Assembly: GCA_009869945.1 (NCBI GenBank)
Contig: WIXG01000015.1
Span: forward strand, 415,200-479,199
Length of the DNA: 64,000 nt
Source of the DNA: Mesaphorura yosii
Taxonomy: Eukaryota > Arthropoda > Collembola > Poduromorpha > Tullbergiidae
Reading direction: 5' to 3'
The notes beneath the pieces were generated by a model. The model did not search any database. It had not been told where the DNA came from and saw nothing but the letters and a program-made list of their open reading frames with translations. Positions 62,101-64,000 of the stretch are shown here, one piece after another; positions within the stretch are counted from its first letter, which is position 1; each line of letters begins with the position of its first letter. The position numbers were made by a program, and so were the translations under genes.

Positions 62101-64000
62101 CCTTAGCCGTTGTCGCGTACTCAAGTCCATTATTGTCTGTCTGGGTATTGTTGCGACTCCACTTGTGTGAAGTGTAACTACACTACACATGTATTCTCTA
62201 CTTGGCTATTCTTATTCAACGGGTCATGTCACTCAAACCAGCTCGCTAAGTCTAGCCAGCCATGTCATAACAGTGAACCGGTAACAAAGTCTGAAGCTGA
62301 AGCTGCAGCGTGAAGCATATTCAGAAGCACAGATTTGTATCATTTTTGTACAGGCATCAGCATCTTGTAATTCTGTAAACCGTGTTCAAGTCCTACATGC
62401 TATAATAATGCTATGCTACCATCGGAAAAGAAAAATATGATTCGTCTTGGTTTTCTGTTGTGCAGTCTCTTGTTTTGATGCTTGCGTGGTCAAACTGAGA
62501 TTTCAGAGATGTGCGGCTTGCAAAAAGTAAAGTATACACGTACAAACAACACACACATATACAAAGAACATAAACACAAGAGTTCAAAGATTACGATTGA
62601 ACAGCAGGGCAGGGGCTAGGCTGAGATTTCGCACTTCAACTCTCATCTCACCTGCGCTGCAATTCGGCCGTACAGCATTCAGCGGCACTGCAGTTATGAT
62701 TTTATGACGTCTGAGTCCTAACCTTTCGTAGAGGTATGCGGTGGTGTCAACTTGAACGCTTTATGCAGCGACGCATTTCATGCAAAATGTCGACTTATTG
62801 TTAAGCACGCACAATTCGAGCTCGGGTCAAGCCAAAACGACACGAAGTCACAATTAAGGCGAATCTGAATCGAAATTCGAAAGGAATGATTCCAAAGCCG
62901 TGAATGTTGACTGTTTCTGATTCTTTTTATTGTTTCAGGGCAGGCAGAGGCTGCACCGTTCTTGGATTTTGCATGGGCATGGCTTGGCGTGGCGTGGCTT
63001 AACCTGCGCCAAGCCAAGACAAGCCCGCACTTGGCCTCAACAAGTCTCTGTGTCAAACTGTAACACTACTGTTGATATTTAAAATTCAACGCATGCCGTA
63101 CATAATGCACAAATGCGCTGTACGAAAGGAAACACGGTACGGGGTTAAAGATAAGATAGCGTGGTAAAGTCAAGCGCTGCAAGTCATTGCATGGTGAAAT
63201 CTCAATTGAATTGAATTAAGAATTTGTACTGGGTTGGGATTGAAATATCATGATTCATGCTGTATAATTAGCTATTCAATTGAACCTCTTGATGCATGGT
63301 TGCAGTAAATCAAGACCTTATTCCAAATAATTATTCTAGTTTTACATCTGCATTTGCAGGATGCAGTTTGCTATTATGGCCCGAGGGTCAGAATCAAGCA
63401 CTAAATTCTTTCTCACGACTCAGATCGCAAATCCTGATACACCGTCTCAATCGTGTAATTCAATCAATGGCCGCGTAAAATGTGGCTAAGTGCTATACAA
63501 ATTGTACAATTTGGCTCGTAAAGGGCAGAGCAGAGAGCCAGGACCTCATTTTCTGCCTCCCCTCGTCGTGGCTTGGTTAATTAGAAAACAAGTACGGCGC
63601 AGAGACAGAATCACTTAATTGGATCGCTGCTCGTTTGCGTCATGAAATTGGGAGTCATTACGCACGACAATAGAATTATCAGCTTGATTAGCAAGCAATT
63701 GAAAGTGGTGCAGTTGGAATTTATTGGGAAGAATTTCGTAACGTACTGATTTAGTTTGTTAGCACTTGGTGGAGTGCAAAATTGCGCAAGAAATAAACCT
63801 GAGCTTGAAGCCGCACCCAGCCGAAGTTTTAACACTGACTGAGAGATCGCCGTTGACAAAACCTCTTCTCACAACAGAAAAAAATATTCCGTGGGAAAAC
63901 TATTCCTTTGGTGAGGTGCCCACAAAAGTAAGAAATAAATTCCCCCACACCCACTCCCTCTCACCATCCGACCCCCATTGGAATTTTTCGCCGAAATATA
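59121..64000. other. No convincing gene; weak splice and poly(A) signals at 60.75-61.43 kb
   Basis: The upstream exon(s) of the Ral gene probably lie in or beyond this stretch. On the minus strand there is an AATAAA at 60753-60758 and a splice-like CTTCTCAG/GTAAGAGG at about 60860. An open block 61279-61427 (MPNWRSSVHDLRISFVQESR) ends at a good donor GTGAGC. An overlapping frame is Cys-rich (CTCNPDSESKCQTGEVACTT). These do not assemble into a gene I can defend. The rest to 64000 shows only AT-rich non-coding DNA. Confidence 0.35.

Noticed and set aside
1-64000. CRISPR arrays, insertion sequences, prokaryotic operons, integrated viral genes, reverse transcriptase or transposase
   Set aside because: Nothing of the sort was found. 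The content is spliced animal genes, and no polymerase, integrase or transposase motif was seen.

Overview
This is eukaryotic, animal nuclear DNA. The genes are split by GT-AG introns, mostly 55-100 nt with a few of several kb. Terminators are AATAAA signals, and some promoters pair a TATA box with a TCAGT-type initiator. Conserved proteins (FTCD, LRRFIP, CSDE1/Unr, CstF-50, CISD3, Ral) are all metazoan. An arthropod is the best guess, from the Unr-like N-terminus and the initiator motif, but I cannot name the species. Many open frames listed for such DNA start at GTG or TTG. I re-chose starts at ATG and joined exons by splice signals and reading phase.

Layout. 1-5.3 kb: no gene, but a near-perfect 28-bp hairpin at 61-124. 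5.4-7.7 kb (-): complete FTCD in eight exons. 8.2-8.6 kb (-): possible 62-aa protein. 9.1-10.1 kb (+): a secreted cysteine-containing helical protein with a TATA box. 11.4-22.7 kb (-): an LRRFIP1/2 orthologue with a shared eight-exon core and three alternative 5' coding exons, two of them huge and disordered, all ending in phase 0. 23.9-26.3 kb (-): a CSDE1/Unr-like protein that stops after three cold-shock domains. 27.2-29.4 kb (-): complete CstF-50 in ten exons, head-to-head with CISD3 (29.9-30.4 kb, +).

31.3-33.4 kb (+): a secreted protein with a very acidic N-terminal part and an arginine-rich middle. 36.5-42.5 kb (+): a 122-aa single-pass membrane protein in four small exons with multi-kb introns. 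42.5-52.9 kb: mostly empty, with a promoter-plus-exon signal at 49.84 kb and an exon-like block at 52.53 kb. 53.0-54.4 kb (-): a small secreted peptide gene and a degenerate trypsin-like protease homologue. 57.0-57.6 kb (+): a small C2H2 protein. 58.3-59.1 kb (-): the body of a Ral GTPase with an unusual tail. 59.1-64 kb: no convincing gene.

There is no operon logic. The neighbours are functionally unrelated (folate and histidine catabolism, actin/Toll-linked coiled coil, translational control, mRNA 3' processing, mitochondrial Fe-S protein, Ras-family signalling). The points most worth a second look are the LRRFIP 5'-exon architecture, the three-domain Unr, the lineage-specific secreted and membrane proteins, and the 61-124 hairpin.
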